Positions 25,733-35,688 are shown, counted from the first letter of the stretch. The stretch is 64,000 bases of DNA from Bacteroidia bacterium (GCA_016787785.1 JAEUTO010000005.1:124001-188000); one strand, 5' to 3'. Numbers and translations: made by a program. Notes: generated from the letters alone by a model not told the origin.

Positions 25733-28700
25733 TCTGTTTGCTTTACTTCAGGGAACTGGATAAGCTCTTCTATTTGTGTTAACACTTCTGCCGAACGTTT
25801 TACGGTATCAACATCTTCTACAGTTAAATACAATTTTTTATTCTGTTCCTTTAATGTACAAAGATTAGGATATTTTTGCGCAAATAACAAGGCTGCCTGA
25901 AACATTGGACTCGAAAAATAATCGCTTTCCTGTTTATTTAAAAAGTAGGCCAGCATTTTCTTGTTCTTTAATGTGAGTTTTTCAAAACCAAGTTTCATAG
26001 CTTTCCAACGCATGCGCACCACATTTATCAATTCAATCGCTTCTAAAGGCACCGGCCCAAACCTATCCTTCAAATTAGTTTCAAATAATTTTAGATCTTC
26101 TTCTTTTGTAATGTTATCCAGCTCTCTATATAATAACAAGCGTTCCGTTAAACTGGTTACATAAGTATCCGGAATCAATAATGGAAGATCTGTTTCAATA
26201 ACGGTTTCTTTTACAAATTGGCGAGAGAAGACCGATTTGTCCGACTCATGTTCTTCGCCCACCACATCTTTATACCAATCTTCTTCTTTTAATTCTTCTA
26301 TGGCTTCATTTAAAATTTTCATATAAGTATCAAAGCCCATATCGTTTATAAAACCGCTTTGCTCGCCACCCAATAAATTTCCCGCTCCGCGAATATCCAG
26401 ATCGCGCATTGCAATTTGAAAGCCACTGCCAAGATCACTAAAATCTACAATGGCTTTTAAGCGTTTACGCGCTTCGCCGGTGAGCATAATTTGCGATGGT
26501 GCTAGTAAATAACAAAACGCTTTTTTATTACTTCGGCCAACGCGGCCACGCATTTGATGTAGATCGCTTAATCCAAAATTTTGCGCGTCGTTAATAATAA
26601 TAGTGTTAGCATTACTGATATCCAAACCGCTTTCGATAATGGTAGTGGCAACTAAAACATCGTATTCTCCTTCCATAAAACCAAGCATCACATCTTCCAG
26701 TTTTTCGCCATCCATTTGTCCGTGTCCAATTGCAATGCGCGCGTCGGGCACAAGCCGCTGAATAATGCCGGCAATATCTGTAATATTTTGCACCTTATTA
26801 TGTACAAAAAATACCTGGCCGCCGCGGTTTAATTCATAGGCAACTGCATCGCGAATTAGTTCTTCATCAAAAGAATGCAATTCTGTTTGCACGGGGTAAC
26901 GGTTGGGTGGCGGAGTAGAAATAACGGAAAGATCGCGAGCACCCATTAAACTAAATTGTAATGTGCGCGGAATAGGTGTGGCGGTTAATGTAAGGGTATC
27001 TACATTACTTTTAAATGTTTTTAATTTGTCTTTTACACCAACACCAAATTTCTGTTCTTCATCAATTATCAATAAACCAAGATCTTTGAACTTAACATCT
27101 TTACCAACTAATTTGTGTGTACCGATAATGATATCCACCTTTCCTTCTGCTAATTTTTGTAAGGTTTCTTTAACTTGTTTTGGCGAACGAAAGCGGTTTA
27201 TGTAATCTACATTACAAGGCAAACCTTTTAAACGCTCGGTAAATGTTTTAAAATGCTGATAAGCTAAAATAGTTGTGGGTACTAAAATAGCAACCTGTTT
27301 ACTGTCGCATACAGCTTTAAATGCAGCGCGAATAGCAACCTCTGTTTTGCCAAAACCCACATCACCGCAAACCAATCTATCCATTGGATGCGGTTTTTCC
27401 ATATCGCGTTTTACATCCTTAGTAACTTTAATTTGATCGGGCGTATCTTCATAAATAAAGGAAGCTTCTAACTCGTGTTGCAAATAGTTATCTTTTGGAT
27501 ACGCGTGCCCGGGTTTTGCTTTTCTTTCGGCGTATAATTTTATAAGATCGTAAGCAAGTTCTTTTACGTTACGTTTTGTTTTTAGTTTTAAAGTAGCCCA
27601 ATTGGTACTCCCTAATTTATCTATTTTAGGTGTGTGACCTTCTTTACCACTAAATTTGCTAATGCGGTGCAGGCTGTGAATGCTCACATACAAAGCATCA
27701 TTATCGCGAAACAATAATTTTACACTTTCCTGTTCTTTACCGTTGATGTTTAATTTTTGCAGGCCCGCAAAACGGCCTATACCATGATCGATATGCGTTA
27801 CAAAATCTCCCGGATTTAAAGTGAGTAATTCTTTTATTGTAAAAGCTTCTGCACTTTTATGTTTTAATTCTTTTAATTTAAAACGGTGATAGCGTTCAAA
27901 GATCTGGTGATCCGTGTAAATAGCAATTTTAAGATCTTCATCAATAAACCCTTCATGAATATCCAGCTGCAAATAATCAATGAGTGTATCATACGTGCGG
28001 TGCTCTTTTGCAAGCAGATCGTTGAAGATACTTATTAACCTATCGGCTTGTTTTACATTATCGGTTAAGAAAAAATTGTCATAACCTTTTGATTTATTTT
28101 CTTTTAAATTAGCAATTAACAGATCGAAATTTTTATTGAAAGATGGTTGGGGCCGTTGATTGAATTTAATATTTTCGGAAGCGAGAACAGATCTGATGCC
28201 AAATTCAAAGCAAGTAAACTTCTTTAATTGTTCTTTTAATTCATCTGAGCGGGCATACAATTTTTCAGGCGGAACCTGTTTGATCTCTCCGGTATGTTGG
28301 TGAAATGCTTTTGTTGCCGTTTCAAATTTTTTGTCAAAAATATCCAACGCATAGCCCGCATCTTCAAAAAATAGAAACGAATCAGCGGCGTCGAAATAAC
28401 TTAACAGCACTACTTTTTCTTCTGTAAAAATAGTGGAGTTAATGTTTGGGATGATTGTTACAAAATCAAATTTTGCATTTGATAATTGATCGGTGGGATC
28501 AAATGTTCTGATGGCATCTACTTCGTTGCCAAACAATTCTATCCGATAAGGAAATTCGTTAGCGAAAGAAAATATATCAATTATGCCACCACGGATACTA
28601 AATTGTCCGGGTTCGTAAACAAAATCAACATGTTCAAAATCGTAAGAAACTAAAAATTCTGAAATAAAATCGATGTTGAGTTTTTCTCCCTTTTTTATTT

Positions 28701-29112
28701 GCAAGGTATTTTGATGTAGCTTTTGTTTTAAGGTAACTTTTTCGGCAAGCGCTTGCGGATAGGTAATAACAATACCTTTAAACGTTTCTTTTGATAAGAG
28801 ATTTAAAACCTCAGCCCTTTCCTGAATATTTGCATTGGTGGTTTTTTCTTCCTGATAAGGTTGACGATAAGATTCAGGAAAAAATAAGACCTTTTCGTTC
28901 GCCAAAAGCGTTTCTAAATCATTTAGTAAATAGGCAGCTTTTTCTTTATCAGACGCAACAATGACGCATGATCTTTTTTGATTTAAATAAAGCGATTGGA
29001 TAAAAAAAGACAAAGCAGATCCGTTTAAACCTTGTAGCCAGTGGTTTTGGTTAAGGTTTAGCTCTTGAAGTTTTGAATTAAAAATCCCCTCCAGCTTTTT
29101 GTTTAGGACCAT
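25729..29112 (-). CDS. mfd: Transcription-repair coupling factor
   Basis: A full-length Mfd of 1127 residues. The UvrB-homology part is at about 1-340 (YEPGQFSIRGGIIDIFSF). The RNA-polymerase-interacting CarD-like domain follows at about 440-520 (LNPGDFVTHIDHGIGRF). The translocase module has Walker A GDVGFGKTE, DEEQ box IIDEEQKFGV and motif VI MRGRVGRS. The C-terminal TRCF domain ends in a species-specific tail. Mfd removes stalled RNA polymerase and recruits UvrA. It heads the operon with the histidine kinase and ABC transporter. A TAATTTTG box lies 7 bp before the ATG. Confidence 0.97.
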   Translation of the reverse strand: MVLNKKLEGIFNSKLQELNLNQNHWLQGLNGSALSFFIQSLYLNQKRSCVIVASDKEKAAYLLNDLETLLANEKVLFFPESYRQPYQEEKTTNANIQERAEVLNLLSKETFKGIVITYPQALAEKVTLKQKLHQNTLQIKKGEKLNIDFISEFLVSYDFEHVDFVYEPGQFSIRGGIIDIFSFANEFPYRIELFGNEVDAIRTFDPTDQLSNAKFDFVTIIPNINSTIFTEEKVVLLSYFDAADSFLFFEDAGYALDIFDKKFETATKAFHQHTGEIKQVPPEKLYARSDELKEQLKKFTCFEFGIRSVLASENIKFNQRPQPSFNKNFDLLIANLKENKSKGYDNFFLTDNVKQADRLISIFNDLLAKEHRTYDTLIDYLQLDIHEGFIDEDLKIAIYTDHQIFERYHRFKLKELKHKSAEAFTIKELLTLNPGDFVTHIDHGIGRFAGLQKLNINGKEQESVKLLFRDNDALYVSIHSLHRISKFSGKEGHTPKIDKLGSTNWATLKLKTKRNVKELAYDLIKLYAERKAKPGHAYPKDNYLQHELEASFIYEDTPDQIKVTKDVKRDMEKPHPMDRLVCGDVGFGKTEVAIRAAFKAVCDSKQVAILVPTTILAYQHFKTFTERLKGLPCNVDYINRFRSPKQVKETLQKLAEGKVDIIIGTHKLVGKDVKFKDLGLLIIDEEQKFGVGVKDKLKTFKSNVDTLTLTATPIPRTLQFSLMGARDLSVISTPPPNRYPVQTELHSFDEELIRDAVAYELNRGGQVFFVHNKVQNITDIAGIIQRLVPDARIAIGHGQMDGEKLEDVMLGFMEGEYDVLVATTIIESGLDISNANTIIINDAQNFGLSDLHQMRGRVGRSNKKAFCYLLAPSQIMLTGEARKRLKAIVDFSDLGSGFQIAMRDLDIRGAGNLLGGEQSGFINDMGFDTYMKILNEAIEELKEEDWYKDVVGEEHESDKSVFSRQFVKETVIETDLPLLIPDTYVTSLTERLLLYRELDNITKEEDLKLFETNLKDRFGPVPLEAIELINVVRMRWKAMKLGFEKLTLKNKKMLAYFLNKQESDYFSSPMFQAALLFAQKYPNLCTLKEQNKKLYLTVEDVDTVKRSAEVLTQIEELIQFPEVKQTE

Positions 29113-29119
29113 TCTGCCG

Positions 29120-29127
29120 CAAAATTA
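29120..29127 (-). promoter_or_regulatory. mfd: Candidate -7 box of mfd operon
   Basis: TAATTTTG on the minus strand matches TAnnTTTG and ends 7 bp before the mfd ATG. No TTTG is seen at the expected -33 position, so the call is tentative. If it is used, the mRNA is essentially leaderless. Confidence 0.45.
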
Positions 29128-29204
29128 CCTATAAATTGTGGTTTTGAGTTGAATTGTGCCAAAAATTTAACGCTTTGTGCAATAGTCTTATAAGAAGAGT
29201 TTGC

Positions 29205-29212
29205 TATATTTG
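29205..29212 (+). promoter_or_regulatory. Candidate -7 box for first Omp28-type gene
   Basis: TATATTTG, an exact TAnnTTTG match, lies 35 bp before the ATG at 29248. The nearest TTTG upstream is at 29174, 27 bp away, which is longer than usual. Confidence 0.55.
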
Positions 29213-29247
29213 TTAGACTTAAAACAATTCATTTAAAAATAATTACA

Positions 29248-31167
29248 ATGAAAAAAAATTTACTAGTAGTAGCTTTAATGATCGCGGGATTGGTTTCCAA
29301 TGCGCAAACAACACGTTTATGTTTGTTTGAAGAATTTACGGGAGAGACTTGTCCGCCTTGTGCTTCTACAAATCCGGGCTTAAATGCTACTTTAACTGCA
29401 AATGCATCAAAAGTTATTTCCATTAAATGGCAGGTGCCGATTCCTTCTGCTCCTACAAATACATGGTCGTTATACCAAACTAACTCTGCAGAAATTAACA
29501 CACGTATGAATTATTACGCTGTTAACTCTGCGCCGCAAGGTAGAATGGATGGGCAAAGTCTTACCGTTTTTGGTGCTTCTTCTGATCACGCTGTAAATAC
29601 ATCGCCAAGCTTGATCAACACGGCACAAGCTATTACTTCGCCATTTTCAATAAATATGGTGCGTGCGTGGGACCCTTTTTGTGCATCAGTAAACTTAACT
29701 ATTACAGTTCAGGCAACTGCTAATTTTACAACTGCTAGTTCATTAAATTTCCGCACGGTAATGATCGAACGTTTAATTCAATTTAGCGTGCAACCGGGAA
29801 CTAATGGTGAAAAGAATTTTGAAGAAGTTGGTATTAAGTCTTTTCCAACTATTAGTGGTTATGGTTTAGCAACCGCCTGGGTTACGGGCCAAACACAAAC
29901 CTTTACACTTAACTGCCCAATTCCTGCGTATACAAGAAAAAAAGATGAGGTAGCGTTTGTTGGCTTCATTCAAAATGAAGCAAATAAAAATGTGTTACAA
30001 GCTTTCAGACTTGATAAAGTTGCTCTTCCGGTAGAAGCTTTAACAGCATTAGATGCAAAAGTAGGCGTTACTTGTACGTCTAGCATTACACCGCAGGTAA
30101 CTGTAAAAAATAATGGCACAACGCCTTTAACAACGTTTACAGTAACACCTTATACAGATGGTATTGCAGGTATTACTACGCCTTGGAGTGGTAACTTAGC
30201 CGTTGGCGCGTCAACTACATTAGTTTTAAATACAACTACAACAGGAGTTACTTCAGGCGTGCATACATTTTCTTTCAATGTACTTATGAATAACCCTTAC
30301 AATTTCTTTAATGTTTCAAACAAAGTAAATTATCTTGTTGCAACTAATTATCAAACAACACCTGTGAGCGAAGATTTTGCTTTAGCTACTTTTCCACCAA
30401 CAAACTGGACAAGGGTTAACTCTAACAATGGTCCTACGTGGAGTAGGGTAGTTAACGTTGGTGCTTATGGTAACACAAATGACCTTGGGGCAGTGAAATT
30501 TGATTTCTATACTAATCCGGTATCTGGAGACGTGGATGAATTATATTTACCACCAATTGATCTTAGCGGGTCGGCTACGCCGGTTTTATCTTTTGATCTT
30601 GCCAAAGCACAACGCCTAAGCGAGAACGACCAATTGGATGTTCTAGTATCAAATGATTGTGGTGCAAGTTGGACAAATGTTTATAGTAAAGCTGGTCAAA
30701 CACTTGCTACAAGCGCAGCTGTTACTTCTTTATATTTAGCACCTACTGCTCAGGATTGGGTAACTGAAAATATTTCACTTACTGGATTTGCAAGTCCAAA
30801 TGTGTTGGTTAAATTTAGAGCCACAAATGATAACGGTAATAACCTTTATCTTGACAACATTAATCTTTCGCAATCTAACCCATTTGTTGGTCTTGCAAAG
30901 AATAATAAGGATGGTGTTAATATTTCGATCTTCCCAAATCCTGCTACGAACGAAACTACTTTAAAAATTAAAGCAGATAATGCATCTGTTTCAAACGTAA
31001 AAGTAACAAATGCAATTGGCCAAACTGTTTACTCAAAACAAGTATCAGTTAACCCTGGTGCAAACAACATTAAATTGGATACGAAAGAATTTGCCAACGG
31101 TGTTTACTTTGTTATCATCGAATCAGGTAAAAATTCTACCAGCAAAAAATTAATTATCTCGAAATAA
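29248..31167 (+). CDS. T9SS cargo with Omp28-like CPPC domain and choice-of-anchor J-like domain
   Basis: A 639-residue secreted protein. The signal peptide (1-19) is followed by an Omp28-like thioredoxin-fold region beginning RLCLFEEFTGETCPPC with Cys35 and Cys38, running to about 260. A CARDB-like beta domain (about 265-370) comes next. A jelly-roll 'choice-of-anchor J' domain (about 375-545) has FPPTNWTRVN, VDELYLPPIDLSG and NNLYLDNINL. The last 80 residues (FPNPATNETTLKI...ANGVYFVII...KKLIISK) are a T9SS type A sorting domain. It is a close paralogue of the protein at 33610. Omp28 proteins are surface-exposed; their function is unknown. Confidence 0.9.
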   Translation: MKKNLLVVALMIAGLVSNAQTTRLCLFEEFTGETCPPCASTNPGLNATLTANASKVISIKWQVPIPSAPTNTWSLYQTNSAEINTRMNYYAVNSAPQGRMDGQSLTVFGASSDHAVNTSPSLINTAQAITSPFSINMVRAWDPFCASVNLTITVQATANFTTASSLNFRTVMIERLIQFSVQPGTNGEKNFEEVGIKSFPTISGYGLATAWVTGQTQTFTLNCPIPAYTRKKDEVAFVGFIQNEANKNVLQAFRLDKVALPVEALTALDAKVGVTCTSSITPQVTVKNNGTTPLTTFTVTPYTDGIAGITTPWSGNLAVGASTTLVLNTTTTGVTSGVHTFSFNVLMNNPYNFFNVSNKVNYLVATNYQTTPVSEDFALATFPPTNWTRVNSNNGPTWSRVVNVGAYGNTNDLGAVKFDFYTNPVSGDVDELYLPPIDLSGSATPVLSFDLAKAQRLSENDQLDVLVSNDCGASWTNVYSKAGQTLATSAAVTSLYLAPTAQDWVTENISLTGFASPNVLVKFRATNDNGNNLYLDNINLSQSNPFVGLAKNNKDGVNISIFPNPATNETTLKIKADNASVSNVKVTNAIGQTVYSKQVSVNPGANNIKLDTKEFANGVYFVIIESGKNSTSKKLIISK

Positions 31168-31188
31168 TTTTCGCTGATAAAACTATTT

Positions 31189-31224
31189 AAAAGGCGGCCT
31201 AAATTATTTAGACCGCCTTTTTAT
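31189..31224 (+). terminator. Terminator after first Omp28-type gene
   Basis: AAAAGGCGG pairs with CCGCCTTTT; an inner CTAA/TTAG extends the stem past one mismatch. A T-rich tail follows. Confidence 0.88.
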
Positions 31225-31312
31225 TTTAACAAATTAAGCATTGTATTTTACCATATTAATATTTAACTTAGATGTTTGGCCTTAGATAAATTAATTTTTT
31301 AAAAACACATAC

Positions 31313-32470
31313 ATGAAAAAACAACTACTTACTATCTTATCTGCACTTGGCGTATTTTCGGCATTTGCTCAATTACCGGTTGGTACTGCCGTATCAGCGC
31401 GTAAAATGATTTTAGAGGAATACACAGGCTACACTTGTCAATATTGTCCGGATGGGCATAAACGAGCTGATCTTATTATGGCTGCTAACCCAGGTAATGC
31501 TTTTGTTATAAATGTTCACGTTGGTGGATACTCAACGCCTGCTTCGGGAGCAATTGATTTTAGAACAGCCTTTGGAACTGCTTTAGCAGGCCAATCAGGT
31601 TTAACGGGCTATCCTGCAGGTTCGGTAAACAGACATGTTTTTGCTGCTTATAGCCAAAATACTACAACACCGGGTACAGCTCAAAGTCGCGGTGCCTGGC
31701 AAACAACAGGTAACCAGATCATGGGTCAGAACTCAAATTTAAATGTAGCATTGCAAGCAACTATTGATGCAGCTACAAATTTATTGACTGTTCAGGCTGA
31801 GGTTTATTATACCGGTAATAGCGTAAATTCTACAAATTACTTTAACCTGGCTTTATTACAAGATAGCGTGCTTGGTCAACAAACTTCAGGTTCTGTTTGG
31901 TATCCAGCAATGATGGTTGGTAGCCAATACCAACATAATAAGATCTTACGTCATATGATCACAGGTCAATGGGGCGATCCTATAACTACAACTACTGCAG
32001 GATTTTTATATGCAAAAACGTTTACCTACACCATTCCGGCGCAATACCCGTTAACAGTTACCGGTGGCGCTATTAAGTCTAACGTGTTACTTTCTAAATT
32101 AAAGCTTGTAGCTTTTGTTACAGAAACGCAACAAGAGATCATCAGCGGCAATTCTGGCCCTATAACTATCGTTAATAACTTCCCGACTGGTGTAACCAAG
32201 TACGATGCTTCGGAAGAATTCTCTGCTAATGTATTTCCAAATCCAACATCAGATAAAGCTACTTTAGCGCTATTAATAAGCAAGAACGAAAAAGTTGCTG
32301 TAAAAATGTTTAATATGCTGGGTTCAGAAGTTTATAATTATTCTGCAGACTTAGATAAAGGTATTCACAATATTGATCTCAACACATCTAATCTTACTAC
32401 AGGGTTTTACTTTGTAAAAGTGATGGTTGGCAATAAAGTAACTACCGAAAAATTAACTATCTCTAAATAA
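31313..32470 (+). CDS. Omp28-like T9SS cargo with CQYC motif
   Basis: A 385-residue secreted protein with signal peptide MKKQLLTILSALGVFSAFAQ. The Omp28-like region begins ARKMILEEYTGYTCQYC with Cys42 and Cys45, the same position as CPPC in the two larger relatives, and runs to about 290. There is no anchor-J domain. The C-terminal 80 residues (FPNPTSDKATLALL...TTGFYFVKV...EKLTISK) form a type A sorting domain. Distinct terminators on both sides suggest its own transcription unit. Confidence 0.9.
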   Translation: MKKQLLTILSALGVFSAFAQLPVGTAVSARKMILEEYTGYTCQYCPDGHKRADLIMAANPGNAFVINVHVGGYSTPASGAIDFRTAFGTALAGQSGLTGYPAGSVNRHVFAAYSQNTTTPGTAQSRGAWQTTGNQIMGQNSNLNVALQATIDAATNLLTVQAEVYYTGNSVNSTNYFNLALLQDSVLGQQTSGSVWYPAMMVGSQYQHNKILRHMITGQWGDPITTTTAGFLYAKTFTYTIPAQYPLTVTGGAIKSNVLLSKLKLVAFVTETQQEIISGNSGPITIVNNFPTGVTKYDASEEFSANVFPNPTSDKATLALLISKNEKVAVKMFNMLGSEVYNYSADLDKGIHNIDLNTSNLTTGFYFVKVMVGNKVTTEKLTISK

Positions 32471-32490
32471 TAGTAATACTTTAAATAAAT

Positions 32491-32521
32491 AAAAGCCGGC
32501 CAATATCGCCGGCTTTTATTT
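32491..32521 (+). terminator. Terminator after CQYC Omp28-like gene
   Basis: A perfect 10-bp stem AAAAGCCGGC/GCCGGCTTTT with a 7-nt loop and T-rich tail. Confidence 0.9.
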
Positions 32522-32546
32522 TTAAACCGATCTAAATAAATTTAAA

Positions 32547-33362
32547 ATGAAAAAAATAATTATTCTTTTTGCAATAGGTCTTTGTGCAACAGTTAGTGCG
32601 CAAAGTTTTTCGTTGTATAAAACAGACGCGAACTATATTCCAACGGCCACAGTTACTAACGGTAGCTTTGTGTATGAGCCAACAGCGCCAAGCTCTTTAA
32701 TTGTAACAAAATTCAGAATTAAAAATAACGCGGCGGTTACACAAACCTTTAACGTTACAAGAACCATCATTTCACAGGTGCCAACGCTTGATCAAAGTTT
32801 AGTGCCAAGTGCACAAACAACTTATTTTTGTTTTGGTAATAATTGTTTCACATCTCCTGTAAACACACCGGGCTCTGGCGACTACACAATTTTATTGGCT
32901 TCCGGACAAACAAGTACAGTTTTTCCGCTAGCAGATAATTCATTTGATAATAACCAACCCTTTTCGATCGATCTTGAGGAGGGAACTTCAACAGGAAGTT
33001 ACGTAGTTAAATACAAACTTTTTAACGTTGGAAATGCAAATGATACACTGGCATTTTTTATGGGTTACAACCAACCTGCCGGATTAAAATATAATACAGC
33101 AGTTTCTGATATCTCTTTAGATATTTTTCCCAATCCAACAACAGAGAACGCAACGATTTTAATGAATGCGTTGGATAACATGGATGTGAAAATAAATATC
33201 ACCAATTCTACGGGACAAATAGTTTACACTAGCCAACATAAATTAAATGCCGGCGCAAATACAATTAAGTTAGAGTGTAAAAATTTAACTACCGGAATTT
33301 ATTTTTTAAGCTTAGCAACTGATAAAAATATGCAAACCAAAAAACTGGTTATTTCTAAATAA
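32547..33362 (+). CDS. Small T9SS cargo with C-x4-C motif (first copy)
   Basis: A 271-residue secreted protein: signal peptide (1-18); a single beta-sandwich-like domain (about 20-185) with Cys95 and Cys100 in YFCFGNNCF; and a type A sorting domain (FPNPTTENATILM...TTGIYFLSL...KKLVISK). I know no named function. It resembles the protein at 35689 in length, domain plan and the C-x4-C motif, and each copy sits beside an Omp28-type gene. Except for Cys12 in the signal peptide and a third mature Cys (ECKNL) in the sorting domain, these are its only Cys residues. Confidence 0.8.
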   Translation: MKKIIILFAIGLCATVSAQSFSLYKTDANYIPTATVTNGSFVYEPTAPSSLIVTKFRIKNNAAVTQTFNVTRTIISQVPTLDQSLVPSAQTTYFCFGNNCFTSPVNTPGSGDYTILLASGQTSTVFPLADNSFDNNQPFSIDLEEGTSTGSYVVKYKLFNVGNANDTLAFFMGYNQPAGLKYNTAVSDISLDIFPNPTTENATILMNALDNMDVKINITNSTGQIVYTSQHKLNAGANTIKLECKNLTTGIYFLSLATDKNMQTKKLVISK

Positions 33363-33377
33363 TATCAAATTTTCACT

Positions 33378-33415
33378 AAAAAAAGGTCGCCTCCATAAAA
33401 GGGCGGCCTTTTTTT
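33378..33415 (+). terminator. Terminator after first C-x4-C gene
   Basis: AAAAGGTCGCC and GGCGGCCTTTT form an 11-bp stem with one wobble, followed by seven T. Confidence 0.87.
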
Positions 33416-33538
33416 GTTTAGATTATTTAGGAGAACAAAAAAAAGGAGCAAATTTTGACTAAAAATGTCCTCCGAAAGTGTTGTAAATAAAGAAAAATTG
33501 CCTAAATAATACCTCTCTATGTTTTTAACATAATTCCG

Positions 33539-33570
33539 TTTGATATATCAAAGTTTGATGATTATATTTG
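33539..33570 (+). promoter_or_regulatory. Strong Bacteroidota-type promoter of second large Omp28-type gene
   Basis: TTTG, 20 bp, TATATTTG: a full match to the clade consensus, 39 bp before the ATG. The preceding 33416-33538 stretch is A/T-rich and holds nothing else that I recognise. Confidence 0.82.
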
Positions 33571-33609
33571 TTTGACTATTAATAACTAAATCAATTTAAA
33601 ACTAATCAC

Positions 33610-35628
33610 ATGAAAAAAAATCTATTAACATTTGGATTAGTGGTAGCAGGAATGGTTGCAGTAGCGCAATCGCCTCGTTTATCATTATTCGAAGAGTTCA
33701 CAGGAGAAACTTGTCCTCCGTGTGCAGCTACAAATCCAGGCTTAAATGCTACTCTAGCTAGTCCTACAAACACTACTAAGGTGATTGCTATTAAATGGCA
33801 GGTGCCTATTCCTTCTGCACCAACAAATACTTGGTCTTTATGGAAAACAAACCAATCTGAAATTACATGGCGTTATGGCGCTTCAGGGTATAACTATCAA
33901 TCTGCATGGACATCAACTGATACACCTTCAAATGGTATCAACTCTGCTCCACAAGGTAGAATGGATGGCCGTCACATGTGGGCTGTACCGGGTGGTGGTG
34001 CTGCAAATGATCATGCAGGATATTGTACTAACACAATGATCAATGCTGCTTCGTCTTTCACTTCTCCATTCTCAATTACAATGAACCGTGCTTGGGATCC
34101 TACTTTCTCAACTGTTACAGTTACCGTAAACATTCAAGCAACTGCTAACTACACTTCAACAGGTGCTTTGGTTTACCGTTTAGTAATGATCGAAAGACAT
34201 ATCCATTTCCCTGTTCAATCAGGTACAAATGGCGAAAAAGATTTTGATGATGTTGCTATTAAAGCATTTCCTACAACAACCTCTGGTACCGTTACTACAA
34301 GTATGGGTACTGCAATGGTAAGCGGTTGGGTTAATGGTCAAACACAATCTTTTGTTGTTAGCTGTCCAGTTCCTGCTTATGCAAGAGATAAATCTGAAAT
34401 TGCTTTTGTTGGTTTCATCCAAGATGATGGTAATCAAAGAGTGCAACAAGCTGCTTTATCAAACACTGTTGGTGTATCTAACGATGCTAAAGCTGTTACA
34501 TCTAGCATAGCCTCTGGTATAGTTTGTTCTACAACTTTAGTTCCAACTGCAACTATTAAAAATAACGGTACAAACGCTATTACAGCTTTTACTGTTTCAC
34601 CTACTTTAGATGCCGTTGTTGGTAGTGACGTAGTTTGGACAGGTAATTTAGCTGCCGGTGCTTCTACTACAATTCCATTAAATTTAATTACTGTAACTGC
34701 TGGTGCTCATACTTTTTCTTATAACATTACTTCGGTAAGTGGTGGCGAATTTAACATGGGTAATAACAAGTTTTACAACCAAAACTTTATTTGCTCTCCA
34801 ACTTATTTTGCCGGTCCTGTAACTGAGCCATTTACTGCTGCTACTTTCCCTCCAACAAACTGGAACTTGGTTAACGCTAATGCTGGTCCAACTTGGAGCC
34901 GCTTAGGTACTACTGGTGCTTATGGTTCTAACACAGGCGCTGCTAAATACGATTTCTACAACAACTCTGCAACCGGAGACGCTGATGAAATTTATTTACC
35001 ACCAACAGATCTTACTGCTGTTAGCTCACCAGTTTTATCTTTTGATGTTGCTTATGCGTTTTATACTGCTGTACCAAATAACGAAAATGATCAGTTAGAA
35101 GTGAAAGTTTCTACCAATTGTGGTCAAACATGGACAACTGTATTCACTCAAGCTGGAACTGCTTTAGCTACAAGCGCTTCGCCTGTAACATCTGCTTTCG
35201 TGCCAAGTGCTGCACAATGGAAAACAGTTACTGTTGCTGTACCAACCTTAGCAAACAGCCCAACTGCTTTAGTAAAATTTGTTGCTACTTCTGATTATGG
35301 TAACAATATGTATGTTGATAATATCAACTTAGCACAAGCTAACCCAACTTCAATTAAAACAAACGCTACAAGTGATGTTAGCTTTGAAGTATATCCTAAC
35401 CCAACAAAAGGCGAAACTAATATAAAAATTAATGCTGTTACTGCAGGCAACGCAAACGTTGTAGTAGTAAATACATTAGGTCAAGTTGTTTATAGCAAAC
35501 AAATTGAATTAACTGTAGGTATTAATACTTTACAATTAGACGCTAACAATTTTGCTAATGGTTTATACACTGTTTCTGTTGAATCTACAAACGGTTCAAT
35601 GGTTAAAAAATTAACTGTTACTAAATAA
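33610..35628 (+). CDS. T9SS cargo with Omp28-like CPPC domain and anchor J-like domain (second copy)
   Basis: A 672-residue paralogue of the 29248 protein with the same order: signal peptide, Omp28-like region (FEEFTGETCPPC, Cys35 and Cys38), CARDB-like region, choice-of-anchor J-like domain (FPPTNWNLVN, ADEIYLPPTDL, NNMYVDNINL) and type A sorting domain (VYPNPTKGETNIKI...KKLTVTK). It has a roughly 30-residue insertion near residue 90 (WRYGASGYNYQS). Codons ending in T (GCT, ACT, GGT) are used more uniformly than in the other copy, as in highly expressed genes. With the strong promoter, this copy is probably the abundant one. Confidence 0.9.
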   Translation: MKKNLLTFGLVVAGMVAVAQSPRLSLFEEFTGETCPPCAATNPGLNATLASPTNTTKVIAIKWQVPIPSAPTNTWSLWKTNQSEITWRYGASGYNYQSAWTSTDTPSNGINSAPQGRMDGRHMWAVPGGGAANDHAGYCTNTMINAASSFTSPFSITMNRAWDPTFSTVTVTVNIQATANYTSTGALVYRLVMIERHIHFPVQSGTNGEKDFDDVAIKAFPTTTSGTVTTSMGTAMVSGWVNGQTQSFVVSCPVPAYARDKSEIAFVGFIQDDGNQRVQQAALSNTVGVSNDAKAVTSSIASGIVCSTTLVPTATIKNNGTNAITAFTVSPTLDAVVGSDVVWTGNLAAGASTTIPLNLITVTAGAHTFSYNITSVSGGEFNMGNNKFYNQNFICSPTYFAGPVTEPFTAATFPPTNWNLVNANAGPTWSRLGTTGAYGSNTGAAKYDFYNNSATGDADEIYLPPTDLTAVSSPVLSFDVAYAFYTAVPNNENDQLEVKVSTNCGQTWTTVFTQAGTALATSASPVTSAFVPSAAQWKTVTVAVPTLANSPTALVKFVATSDYGNNMYVDNINLAQANPTSIKTNATSDVSFEVYPNPTKGETNIKINAVTAGNANVVVVNTLGQVVYSKQIELTVGINTLQLDANNFANGLYTVSVESTNGSMVKKLTVTK

Positions 35629-35644
35629 TAAATTGTATTAATAT

Positions 35645-35676
35645 AAAAGCCTTGCCGTTTATGGCAAGGCTTTTTT
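35645..35676 (+). terminator. Terminator after second large Omp28-type gene
   Basis: A perfect 12-bp stem AAAAGCCTTGCC/GGCAAGGCTTTT with a 6-nt loop and T tail, 13 bp before the next start codon. Confidence 0.92.
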
Positions 35677-35688
35677 AAAATTATAAAA

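Noticed and set aside
33416-33538. Possible small RNA in the gap before the second large Omp28-type gene
   Set aside because: The stretch is A/T-rich without a stable hairpin or its own promoter and terminator pair.
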